This document shows positions 22,525 through 29,786 of a stretch of 44,151 bases of DNA, in pieces. The stretch spans positions 1 through 44,151 of the forward strand of contig JBIOHJ010000006.1 in the NCBI GenBank assembly GCA_044448905.1, written 5' to 3'. Under the pieces are notes generated by a model that saw nothing but the letters and a program-made list of their open reading frames with translations, searched no databases and was not told the origin of the DNA. The position numbers and the translations under genes are program-made. The number at the start of each line of letters is the position of its first letter. The first letter of the stretch is position 1. The stretch is from JBIOHJ01 sp044448905. Its GTDB lineage: Bacteria > Bacteroidota > Bacteroidia > AKYH767-A > OLB10.

Positions 22525-23793
22525 ATGACAATTAAAATATTTTCACCAGGTTGCCTGTTGTTGTATGTTGGTTGCTTTCTTTCAATTCAAACTGCAGCAC
22601 AAATTGATTCTTCCAATCAATCATCATTTCAGCAGCAGGATATTAAAGATTGGATGTTCGAAAAAGGTTGGATTAAAAATAAATCAAAGAAGAAAAATTT
22701 ATTGTTCATTGTACCTGTAATTGGTTCAAACCCTGCAACAGGGTTTTTCTTTGGCGGAGTTGCCAGCTACACTTTTAAATTTAAACCGGTTGACCGCTAC
22801 CTTTCATTACTTAATGGAACAGCAACATATTCTACAAAGGAACAGGTAAACCTCTTTATGCGAAATAATGTTTTTGTTAATAATGGAAAGTTTTTATTGA
22901 ATGGCGATTGGCGCTTTGTTATTTTTTCAGAAAACACCTATGGGTTAGGAACTAATTCACCAGTAGAAGCGAGCCCGAAACCGGCTATTGCCTTATTTGG
23001 TTATGATGTGAATGATGACCCGACAGTGCAGTCATTACGCTACCATCAATTACGTTTTTATCAGACTGTTTCTTTTAACCTGCATGATCATTTGTTTTTA
23101 GGAACCGGTTTGCAATACGATAACTTTTTTAGCATTGAAGATTTATTTTTGAATGAAAACGATTTTGTTGAATCATATCATTCCGGCTACAGCAAACAAT
23201 TTGGATTTAACAATAATGAATATGTGCTCTCAGGAATAGCAATTAACTCCACTTATGAAAGCCGCGATAACCAAGTCAATGCGTATAAAGGTTTGTACGC
23301 CAACCTGAGCTATCGTTTTAATACGACATGGCTTGGAAGTTCGCAAAACAGTCAGGTACTGAATGCTGAATTAAAAACATATTTTCATTTTAAAAAAAGA
23401 GACGTACTTACTTTTTGGTTATGGGGGCAATTTGTAACAAACGGGTATGCCCCTTATTTGGCATTACCCGCCATTGGATATGATGCACGGCAAAGTTCAG
23501 GTCGTGCGTATGCATTCGGAAGATACAGGGGAGAAAATATTTTTTATGCTGAAACAGAATTTCGGTTCCCCATATCTAAGCGGACAGGAATTATTGGTGG
23601 TGTTATTTTTTTAAATGTAACTACTACCTCTGACCAGCAAAATAATGTCAAGTTATTCAGGTATAACAGTCCCGGTGGGGGAGCAGGATTGAGAATTATG
23701 ATTGACAAAGCAACACGCACCAATTTACAATTAGATGCGGCAACAGGAAAAAAATCTTCAGGATTTTATTTAGGAGCAGGAGAGGTGTTTTAA
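22525..23793 (+). CDS. Omp85-like (BamA/TamA superfamily) barrel without POTRA domains, copy 2
   Basis: A 422-aa outer-membrane protein with a signal peptide (ending TAAQ), a Lys-rich linker, and a beta barrel ending in Phe (LGAGEVF). It is collinear with the protein at 11869-13161: shared blocks include VPVIGxNPATGFxxG, GDWRFVIFSENTYGLG, SRDNQVNAYKGLYANLSYRFNT, PYLALPAIGYD, and GRYRGENIFYAETEFRFPIS, the last being the Omp85-like L6 motif. No POTRA domains fit. A TTG at 22516 is in frame, but the ATG at 22525 is preferred. It ends 12 bp from the convergent DUF3943 gene with no terminator between. The role is unknown; such short members may be lipid- or substrate-conducting barrels. Confidence 0.8.
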   Translation: MTIKIFSPGCLLLYVGCFLSIQTAAQIDSSNQSSFQQQDIKDWMFEKGWIKNKSKKKNLLFIVPVIGSNPATGFFFGGVASYTFKFKPVDRYLSLLNGTATYSTKEQVNLFMRNNVFVNNGKFLLNGDWRFVIFSENTYGLGTNSPVEASPKPAIALFGYDVNDDPTVQSLRYHQLRFYQTVSFNLHDHLFLGTGLQYDNFFSIEDLFLNENDFVESYHSGYSKQFGFNNNEYVLSGIAINSTYESRDNQVNAYKGLYANLSYRFNTTWLGSSQNSQVLNAELKTYFHFKKRDVLTFWLWGQFVTNGYAPYLALPAIGYDARQSSGRAYAFGRYRGENIFYAETEFRFPISKRTGIIGGVIFLNVTTTSDQQNNVKLFRYNSPGGGAGLRIMIDKATRTNLQLDAATGKKSSGFYLGAGEVF

Positions 23794-23805
23794 GAATTGA
23801 AAAAA

Positions 23806-25317
23806 TTATTTCGAACCAATCGTATATCCTACTCCAATTCTTGCGTAAGGATAATGTTTTTCCACATCGTCATAATCATCATAATAACCCTTCTGTGTAA
23901 AATATCCCGCATTCAGGCTAAGAGAAAACTGGGTGGAAACAAAATACCGAAAATCAGTAGTAATCACATTCAGAAAAAAACTTGATTCATTTCCATTCAA
24001 TGTCTGGAACCATATTCCCTTGTAATTTGTACCCCACCAAAACCTGTCAGCGAGATTAAATTTAAATCCTAAAAGCAAACCTGCGCCAGGTCCGTAATCA
24101 TAATTCCTTCCTTCTCCGTAATACAAGTAATCATCAGGGATTGAACCCAAAGCAACACCTATTATTCCCGCTTCAGTAAATATGTCTGATTTTTCTCCAT
24201 ACATGTGATCAGATAATAGTTTGAAGTTAAAACTCTGTGCCCCGTACTGCAGAACAGAATTCTTAATATAATCATAATTCATTGTTACAGTCAGAACATG
24301 ATTTACTTCATCGTCTTCTTTTAAATGCTTGCCATAAAGCACTCCGTTTATCTGTATGTTGTTTAATGTTGAAGAGTCTGCAGCACCTAATTCACCTATC
24401 AATGAAAAATTACTGAAAGGTTTTTCAAAATCCTGGTAAGGATTTCCGTATTGAATATTAGCACGAACAAAAAACTCATTGTCACCTTTGGTAAATACAT
24501 CATTAATGTCTTCGCTGAAACGCCTGTAACCTGCATCTAAAGTACCGTAAAGCATACTGGGAACACGGTCAGCAGGATTTCCCATTACTCTTCCCCATCT
24601 TCCGTCAAGAATACGGTTGAAACCGTTCATAGGGTTAACAAGAAAAGCCAGCACTTCGTTCACCTGCCGCTTAAATCCTCTCTGATGATTATTTACAATG
24701 AGATTTGAAAACCGGTAAGTCATTTCACCGATAGAAATACCACCTAAGCTTGTATTGATAAAATCATTTTGAGCAGGGGGATGTGTTTCACCACAGGTTT
24801 CCCACATAAAGCTGCCAGCAAATGCTGCCGGAGCGGACTGCCAGAAACTGTATCCGTTGGTTCGAAAAGCACTGAAATACATACTTCCGTGGTAGGGATG
24901 TGCAAACTGGTTTGTATTAAAGCTATTATCATCCCATTCCCAGCTGCTGAATTTTAAATTATGTTTTATGCTTTCCCAGGAGATATGTGCAAATTCTGCA
25001 TCACGCACATAATAATTAAATGCCCAGGGAATTACCTGAACTAACATTAATTCACCGGATGCGCGCCAGAATCTTTTTTTAATGACCAAAGTATCAATTA
25101 AAGAATCGGACGATGATATTTGCTGAAATTTCGAAAGTGAAGAATGATAAGATGCAATGGAAGAGTAGGCAATTTCAGAATTACGTTGAGGAGAAAATTG
25201 GATTTGCTGAGCAATAGCAGTTGAAGAAGCCAGGCTTAAAGCAATAGATGAAAAAAAAACAGCACAATAAATTTTTTTACAGTTGATGATTTTGATCTTG
25301 AAGAAACATTTCAGCAT
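23806..25317 (-). CDS. DUF3943 outer-membrane protein
   Basis: A 503-aa protein with a signal peptide (hydrophobic about 17-35, ending AIAQQ). The middle carries the block I associate with DUF3943: VIPWAFNYYVRDAEFAHISW, SSWEWDDNSFNTNQFAHPYH, a GSMYFSAFRTNGYSFWQS segment, CGETHPPAQNDFINTSLGGI and VNPMNGFNRILDGRWGR. The second half is alternating beta strands (for example FFVRANIQYGNPY), ending in GVGYTIGSK. A DUF3943 domain plus an outer-membrane barrel is likely. The conserved His/Trp/Asp residues suggest an active or binding site, but no reaction is known to me. A -7 box is present upstream; the gene is convergent with the Omp85-like copy 2. Confidence 0.82.
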   Translation of the reverse strand: MLKCFFKIKIINCKKIYCAVFFSSIALSLASSTAIAQQIQFSPQRNSEIAYSSIASYHSSLSKFQQISSSDSLIDTLVIKKRFWRASGELMLVQVIPWAFNYYVRDAEFAHISWESIKHNLKFSSWEWDDNSFNTNQFAHPYHGSMYFSAFRTNGYSFWQSAPAAFAGSFMWETCGETHPPAQNDFINTSLGGISIGEMTYRFSNLIVNNHQRGFKRQVNEVLAFLVNPMNGFNRILDGRWGRVMGNPADRVPSMLYGTLDAGYRRFSEDINDVFTKGDNEFFVRANIQYGNPYQDFEKPFSNFSLIGELGAADSSTLNNIQINGVLYGKHLKEDDEVNHVLTVTMNYDYIKNSVLQYGAQSFNFKLLSDHMYGEKSDIFTEAGIIGVALGSIPDDYLYYGEGRNYDYGPGAGLLLGFKFNLADRFWWGTNYKGIWFQTLNGNESSFFLNVITTDFRYFVSTQFSLSLNAGYFTQKGYYDDYDDVEKHYPYARIGVGYTIGSK

Positions 25318-25342
25318 AAATAAATTTTTTAAAAGAAGTCAA

Positions 25343-25350
25343 CAAATATA
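25343..25350 (-). promoter_or_regulatory. Candidate -7 element of the DUF3943 gene
   Basis: Minus-strand TATATTTG (TAnnTTTG), 26 nt before the ATG at 25317. The upstream -33 region is a poor match (TCTT). Confidence 0.35.
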
Positions 25351-25429
25351 ATTATTAATTATCAGCCATAAGATTGATTAAATTTCAAAATATTTTTCAT
25401 CTAACATGGTAAAAATTTCCGGCCCACGT

Positions 25430-26068
25430 TCAAATCAAAAACGGATTGTTTTTTTTCTCATATCCGACAGTTGTAAAAGGGCCGTGCCCCGGATAAACTT
25501 TTACATCATCATCCATAACAAAAAATTTTTCACGTATGCTTTTTATCAGGGTATCATAATCACCACCTGGCAAATCGGTTCGTCCAATGCTCATTTGAAA
25601 CAATACATCGCCACCAATAACAAACTCTTCTTTCTCACAATAAAAACAAATGCTTCCCGGACTGTGACCTGGGGTAAAAAGAATCTTCAATTCGCTTTTT
25701 CCGAACTTCACCAAGTCACCTTCATTCAGCAATGCAAAAGGTTCGGGCGAGGGTTCACAGAAAATCCCATACTGAGGTGCATAATCCGAAACTGCCCGTA
25801 TTAATGGAATCTCCAGGAAATTTAACTCAAGCTGCAACTTATATTTGCCAGCAATAAAATTATTTCCCAATACATGGTCAATGTGGCAATGCGTATTTAA
25901 TAGTTTAACAGGGTTTAATTTCTGATTTTCAATAAAAGCGCTCAATTCATCTTTTTCAAATGATTCGTAACAGCCGGGATCAATTATCACGCATTCTTTG
26001 GTTTCATCCGATAAAATATAGGTGTTTTCCTGGAAAGGATTGAACGTGAAAAAATCAACCTGTATCAT
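25430..26068 (-). CDS. MBL-fold metallo-hydrolase, glyoxalase II-like
   Basis: A 212-aa metallo-beta-lactamase-fold hydrolase. The metal motif THCHIDH gives H60, H62, D64 and H65. Further ligands are the His in TPGHSPGS, the Asp in GGDVLF and the His in YPGHGPFT. It is shorter than classic glyoxalase II (about 250 aa) and lacks the C-terminal helical glutathione-binding part, as in the YcbL/GloC-like group. The substrate may be a thioester such as S-lactoylglutathione or a bacillithiol analogue, which is inferred. It is a single gene on the minus strand; the terminator at 26111-26141 belongs to the small gene upstream and isolates the two. Confidence 0.92.
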   Translation of the reverse strand: MIQVDFFTFNPFQENTYILSDETKECVIIDPGCYESFEKDELSAFIENQKLNPVKLLNTHCHIDHVLGNNFIAGKYKLQLELNFLEIPLIRAVSDYAPQYGIFCEPSPEPFALLNEGDLVKFGKSELKILFTPGHSPGSICFYCEKEEFVIGGDVLFQMSIGRTDLPGGDYDTLIKSIREKFFVMDDDVKVYPGHGPFTTVGYEKKNNPFLI

Positions 26069-26110
26069 TATGCCTTATATATAGGGGTAAAGATGGAACA
26101 ATATTAAAAG

Positions 26111-26141
26111 AAAAAACCTGCAGTCGGAAAAGCTGCAGGTT
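26111..26141 (-). terminator. Rho-independent terminator of the small-ORF/structured-RNA unit
   Basis: On the minus strand, AACCTGCAG (26141-26133) and CTGCAGGTT (26123-26115) form a perfect 9-bp stem with a 9-nt loop, running into T6. It lies 28 nt past the structured element and ends transcription coming from the 62-aa ORF. Confidence 0.8.
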
Positions 26142-26168
26142 AAACCCCTATTTTTTTAAGAAGATAAG

Positions 26169-26249
26169 CGGGGAGAGTATTCCCCAATTACTATGCAGAA
26201 CCGTTGTCTGCCGAATAATAGAACGGATTTTATCCGTCTACTCTCCCCG
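26169..26249 (-). ncRNA. Structured RNA element, three-way-junction-like, between small ORF and terminator
   Basis: The outer 11-bp perfect stem pairs CGGGGAGAGTA (26169-26179) with TACTCTCCCCG (26239-26249). Inside are two hairpins: GCAGA/TCTGC (26195-26199, 26207-26211, loop 7, extended by CTAT/ATAG) and ACGGAT/ATCCGT (26223-26228, 26232-26237, loop 3). A mutually exclusive pairing also exists: GGGGA (26170-26174) with TCCCC (26181-26185). It is assigned to the minus strand because it lies 13 nt after the stop of the 62-aa ORF and before a minus-strand terminator. It matches no RNA family that I recognise and does not fold as a tRNA. Confidence 0.5.
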
Positions 26250-26262
26250 AACCTTCAAAGTT

Positions 26263-26451
26263 TTAAACTCCGGTACCATCGGCAACCACAACTCCACCAG
26301 TTCTTTCGTCATAGTGGAATTGATTGTTGTCAATGATGCTTTGAGCTCTTGAAACTTCTGCCTGATGTGTACCTTTATACTCATCGGTAAAGTCGGCTGC
26401 TGATGTCAATGATCCTAATGATATGAGGATCGCTACGAGTAATTCTATCAT
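26263..26451 (-). CDS. Small protein of 62 aa with hydrophobic N-terminus, unknown
   Basis: A short ORF with a hydrophobic N-terminus (MIELLVAILISLGSLTSA), a possible cleavage or boundary at A-x-A near residue 19, a polar middle (DFTDEYKGTHQAEVSRAQ), and an unusual Gly/Val-rich end (TGGVVVADGTGV). The N-region has no Lys or Arg, so it is not a textbook Sec signal; a small membrane protein or a processed peptide are both possible. Support for a real gene comes from a full -7 match (TACTTTTG) 32 nt upstream, mixed codon use, and a downstream terminator. An inverted repeat GATCCT-N9-AGGATC (26411-26431) lies within its first codons. It is divergent from the 506-aa helical protein gene. Confidence 0.5.
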   Translation of the reverse strand: MIELLVAILISLGSLTSAADFTDEYKGTHQAEVSRAQSIIDNNQFHYDERTGGVVVADGTGV

Positions 26452-26482
26452 ATGTTTATAGTTTTATGACAGAATTATACCC

Positions 26483-26490
26483 CAAAAGTA
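26483..26490 (-). promoter_or_regulatory. Candidate -7 element of the 62-aa ORF
   Basis: Minus-strand TACTTTTG fits TAnnTTTG fully. A TTTG lies 25 nt further upstream, longer than the usual 19-21 nt. Predicted leader of about 25 nt. Confidence 0.4.
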
Positions 26491-26611
26491 CCCTGCATGT
26501 TGTAGTATAAAGAATCAAACCTTGCATGCCGGTAACATCAAAATTTGATAGATTTACACAATAATTATTATCATTTATTACTGAATATCAATATTTTAAA
26601 CTTAAAATAAC

Positions 26612-28132
26612 ATGAAAAAATTGTTAGAAATGTCACAATTGGTAACAGATTTCATGGGTGAGAAGTCATTAATTCACATATTTAAAAGGGATAAAAGCGA
26701 CCCCAAAGCATATAAACTGCTCGAAGGAATAATTACCGGAAAATTTAAAGATGATGAAGAAGCCGCTAATGACTTATACAGCAGCACACCTGAAAACAAA
26801 AGCTACCAGATGCTGAAAAGCCGGACCCGTGAGCAAATGCTGAGCTTGCTTTTTACTATGAACATTGAGAAAAGAATGAAACACAGCTACCAGAAAGCTC
26901 TTTATTCAAGTTCGCGAAATTTAATTGCAGCCCGCCTTTTGATTTTAAAAAACATGAAGAACGTGGGAGTCGACTATTTAAGGACAGCATTTTACACTGC
27001 GGTTAAATTTGATTTAACAGACATAAAACTTTTGTCGGCAAGGCAATTACGCCTGCATGATACATTTACCGGTAAAGGAAAAGTTATGGGTAAGTATAAT
27101 CTTATTATTAAAGAAACCCACGAATTGCTTAAAGCCGAAATAGAAATGGAAGAAGCAAAAGAAAATTTATTTGTATTACTCAGAAACACTTCAGCGCCTG
27201 AAAAAAAGCTGAAAGAAGTTGTGACAGAGTCTTATAAAAAAGCAAGTGAAATAAATAAGAAATTCAGCTCGCATACTATTAAAGTTGATTATTTCCGCAT
27301 AGCCGTTTACTATCATCATATTTTTGAACGACACCATGATGTAATAAAAGTTATTGAACAGGCAGAGAAATATCTTCAAAACCATCCTGTATTTATAAAC
27401 TATGCTGTTGTAGCCGAAATGGCGCTTCAGAAACTGGATACTTCACTTTATATACGCGACTATAAATTAGGGAAAGAGAGTGCCGAAATATGCAGAAGTA
27501 TATATAACCCCGGTTATTTAAACTGGCTTATTTTCCTTGAATATTATTTCCTTCTTTGTTTGCACACCGAAAATTACGAAGAGGCGCAAAAAGTTTTTAA
27601 TGATGCCGTAAAACATCCTAAGTTTTCAAATTATTCGTCAGAACGATTAGAAAAGTGGAAAATATTTGAGGCATACCTATCATACATTCTGCCCGAATCA
27701 ATAAAAAGAAAACGATTTAATATATCAAGATTTTTAAATGAAGTTCCTATATTCTCAAAAGATAAAAGAGGATACAATCTTTCTATCATCATTGCACAGA
27801 TTGCTTTGTTAATTAAGATGGGTGATTTTGATAAGGTGATGGATAAATTTGATTCGCTTAAAAGTTATGCTGGGCGTCATGTGAACAGAATACGCAATCC
27901 GCGTAGTTTTTATTTTGTTAAAATGCTGCTGACTTTAGTACGTTATGATTTCGATCCCGAAAAGACCGGAGAAATTAGTCACAAGTTTTATGAAAAACTT
28001 AAAGCATCAAAGATCAAAAGCCAGGGTGAGATTGAAACGCTCGAAGTAATTCCGTATGATATTCTGTGGGCTAATTTGCTTGATAAACTGAAAATCCATT
28101 TTGCAAACCATCAACTTCCTCAGAATGTTTAG
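26612..28132 (+). CDS. Helical-repeat (TPR-like) cytoplasmic protein of 506 aa, unknown
   Basis: No signal peptide, no membrane helix and no catalytic motif. The protein is almost wholly alpha-helical with loosely TPR-like helix pairs (YFRIAVYYHHIFERHHDVIKV, then EQAEKYL; YLNWLIFLEYYFLLCLHTEN, then YEEAQKVFNDAV), rich in Lys, Glu, Tyr and Phe. An N-terminal block (about 1-70) and a middle block (SRTREQMLSLLFTMNIEKRM) precede the repeats. No helix-turn-helix is evident. The fold type suggests a protein- or peptide-binding scaffold, similar in general design to peptide-sensing TPR proteins. Its start is 160 bp from that of the divergent 62-aa ORF. The ATG at 26612 opens the frame. I do not recognise a named family. 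Confidence 0.8.
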   Translation: MKKLLEMSQLVTDFMGEKSLIHIFKRDKSDPKAYKLLEGIITGKFKDDEEAANDLYSSTPENKSYQMLKSRTREQMLSLLFTMNIEKRMKHSYQKALYSSSRNLIAARLLILKNMKNVGVDYLRTAFYTAVKFDLTDIKLLSARQLRLHDTFTGKGKVMGKYNLIIKETHELLKAEIEMEEAKENLFVLLRNTSAPEKKLKEVVTESYKKASEINKKFSSHTIKVDYFRIAVYYHHIFERHHDVIKVIEQAEKYLQNHPVFINYAVVAEMALQKLDTSLYIRDYKLGKESAEICRSIYNPGYLNWLIFLEYYFLLCLHTENYEEAQKVFNDAVKHPKFSNYSSERLEKWKIFEAYLSYILPESIKRKRFNISRFLNEVPIFSKDKRGYNLSIIIAQIALLIKMGDFDKVMDKFDSLKSYAGRHVNRIRNPRSFYFVKMLLTLVRYDFDPEKTGEISHKFYEKLKASKIKSQGEIETLEVIPYDILWANLLDKLKIHFANHQLPQNV

Positions 28133-28137
28133 TTTTT

Positions 28138-28145
28138 TATTTTTG
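28138..28145 (+). promoter_or_regulatory. Candidate -7 element of the GNAT gene
   Basis: TATTTTTG, a full TAnnTTTG match, 17 nt before the ATG at 28163 and just after the stop of the helical protein gene. The -33 region is poor (CTTC). Confidence 0.3.
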
Positions 28146-28162
28146 AACAAAGATTTTTAAAG

Positions 28163-28663
28163 ATGGTTCAGATTCGCCCGGCTTCAATAACTGATATTGC
28201 ATCCATTACCAGTATATATAATGATGCTATACTGAATACTACGGCAACTTTTGATACCGAACCAAAATCAATTGATGATAGAATGGTTTGGTTTAAAAAT
28301 CACGGAACGAAATATCCTGTTCTTGTTGCTGAATCAGAAAATAAAATTGTTGGATGGGCATCGCTTACACAATGGAGTGATCGTTGTGCTTATGAAAAAA
28401 CTGCGGAGGTTTCTGTTTATGTTCACAAAGAACACCGCGGAAATGGAATTGGAAAAATGTTACTGGAGCAATTAGTATTGGCAGGAGAAAAAGCCGGAAT
28501 CCATTATATGCTTGCACGTATTACCGAAGGAAACAAAATCAGCATTCATTTGCACGAGCTATTCGGATTCGCTCATATTGGAGTAATGAAAGAAGTTGGA
28601 TTTAAGTTTGGAAAATTTTTAGATGTTACTTTGATGGAAAAAGTTATTAGTTCGAATAACTAA
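28163..28663 (+). CDS. GNAT N-acetyltransferase (phosphinothricin acetyltransferase-like)
   Basis: A 166-aa acetyl-CoA-dependent N-acetyltransferase. The opening phrase VQIRPASITDIASITSIYNDAI and the strand VLVAESENKIVGWASL are typical of the PAT/YncA (MnaT) branch. The acetyl-CoA loop is VSVYVHKEHRGNGIGKMLLEQLV (RGNGIG), and the C-terminal HLHELFGFAHIGVMKEVGFK is also characteristic. The substrate could be an amino acid such as methionine or phosphinothricin, but this is not readable from sequence. It lies 30 nt after the helical protein gene on the same strand, with its own -7 candidate. Confidence 0.92.
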   Translation: MVQIRPASITDIASITSIYNDAILNTTATFDTEPKSIDDRMVWFKNHGTKYPVLVAESENKIVGWASLTQWSDRCAYEKTAEVSVYVHKEHRGNGIGKMLLEQLVLAGEKAGIHYMLARITEGNKISIHLHELFGFAHIGVMKEVGFKFGKFLDVTLMEKVISSNN

Positions 28664-28689
28664 TCGATACGAATTTTCGAATAGATTTT

Positions 28690-29703
28690 TTAATTTTTAA
28701 TTACACCCGTTCCCGGCAAATCATTTAAAACAATTTTTCCATCGCTATAAGTAATGCCTGTAAAAGGATCGTTTGAAATCAATAGTGGTCCGTCTAAATC
28801 AGTCCAGTCGGCAAGAGGTGCAAGTTGTGCTGCTGCTGAAACTCCGCAGCTGCTTTCGCTCATGCAGCCTAAAAGAATTTTCATTCCAAGTTGCTTTGTT
28901 TTTTTAATCATCTTCATTGCTTCACGCATTCCACCACACTTCATCAGTTTGATGTTAATGCCATGAAACGCATCTTTTATTTTTTCAATATCATCAAAAG
29001 TCTGCATACTTTCATCAGCAATAATTGGCAGTGGACTTTTTTCTTTTAGCCAGCAGCAGTCTTCAAATTTTTCTTTTGGCAAAGGCTGCTCAATAAAAAC
29101 TGCACTCTGTTCTTTCAGCCAGTAAATCATATCCAATGCAAATTCTTTTTCATGCCATCCCTGGTTTGCATCAACACAAATTGATTTGTTTGTCGCGCTC
29201 CTTATTGTTTCAATAATCAGTTTATCGAACGGTCCGCCTAACTTTACTTTCAGCAAATGAAAATTTTCCGCTTCTTTTATTTTTTCCAAAATAATTTTTG
29301 GCGAATCCATGCCAATAGTGAAAGTAGTAAACGGGCAATTATTTTTATTCAATCCAAAAATTTCATAGCAAGGTTTCTTGAGAAACTTTCCTTCCAAGTC
29401 ATGCAATGCCATATCAACGGCAGCCTTTGCTGCAAAATCATTTTCTGAAATCGTAAATACATAATCAAGAATTTTATCTTTTTCTTCAGGAGAAGAAAAT
29501 TTTTTAAATTCCAAGTTAGATAAAAATTCAATTACCGATTGTTGTGTTTCGGGTAAATAGGGCGGAAGTGCTGCTTCTCCATAACCTGTCAATCCTTCAT
29601 GTTCCAGTTCTACATATATAACGGGAGTGACATCCCGAGTTCCGGATGCGATGGAAAACGGATGTTTAAACCTCAGCTCGTATGGATAAAACCTAAGAAA
29701 CAT
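28690..29703 (-). CDS. Dipeptide epimerase, L-Ala-D/L-Glu epimerase-like (enolase superfamily)
   Basis: A 337-aa enzyme of the muconate-lactonising subgroup. Catalytic elements in order: general-base K-x-K in LLKVKLGG (about 153-155), metal ligands D in CVDANQGW (about 178), E in FIEQPL (about 204) and D in IADES (about 229), the second base K in IKLMKCGG (about 253), then GCMSESSCG and the D-x-D motif in TDLDGPLL (about 307) that marks dipeptide epimerases. It probably epimerises L-Ala-D-Glu from recycled murein peptide, making it degradable. It is divergent from glutamate dehydrogenase (83 bp between starts), which fits a Glu-catabolic link. Assignment to the exact dipeptide is inferred. 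Confidence 0.9.
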   Translation of the reverse strand: MFLRFYPYELRFKHPFSIASGTRDVTPVIYVELEHEGLTGYGEAALPPYLPETQQSVIEFLSNLEFKKFSSPEEKDKILDYVFTISENDFAAKAAVDMALHDLEGKFLKKPCYEIFGLNKNNCPFTTFTIGMDSPKIILEKIKEAENFHLLKVKLGGPFDKLIIETIRSATNKSICVDANQGWHEKEFALDMIYWLKEQSAVFIEQPLPKEKFEDCCWLKEKSPLPIIADESMQTFDDIEKIKDAFHGINIKLMKCGGMREAMKMIKKTKQLGMKILLGCMSESSCGVSAAAQLAPLADWTDLDGPLLISNDPFTGITYSDGKIVLNDLPGTGVIKN

Positions 29704-29709
29704 AAGTCA

Positions 29710-29740
29710 TGTGGCGGATTCAAAAATATTTCTATTTTTG
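29710..29740 (+). promoter_or_regulatory. Promoter candidate of gdhA
   Basis: TGTG (29710-29713), 19 nt, then TATTTTTG (29733-29740), close to TTTG-N19-TAnnTTTG. The leader (about 29747-29786) contains an AAACTTTAAACTGCAAACTC simple repeat. Confidence 0.5.
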
Positions 29741-29786
29741 GCATCCTTTTCAAAAATCCTTAAACTTTAAACTGCAAACTCTAGAT

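Noticed and set aside
26169..26249. tRNA or attC-like site
   Set aside because: The outer stem is 11 bp, with no T-loop (GTTCGANNC) or anticodon arm, and the integron core-site consensus is absent.
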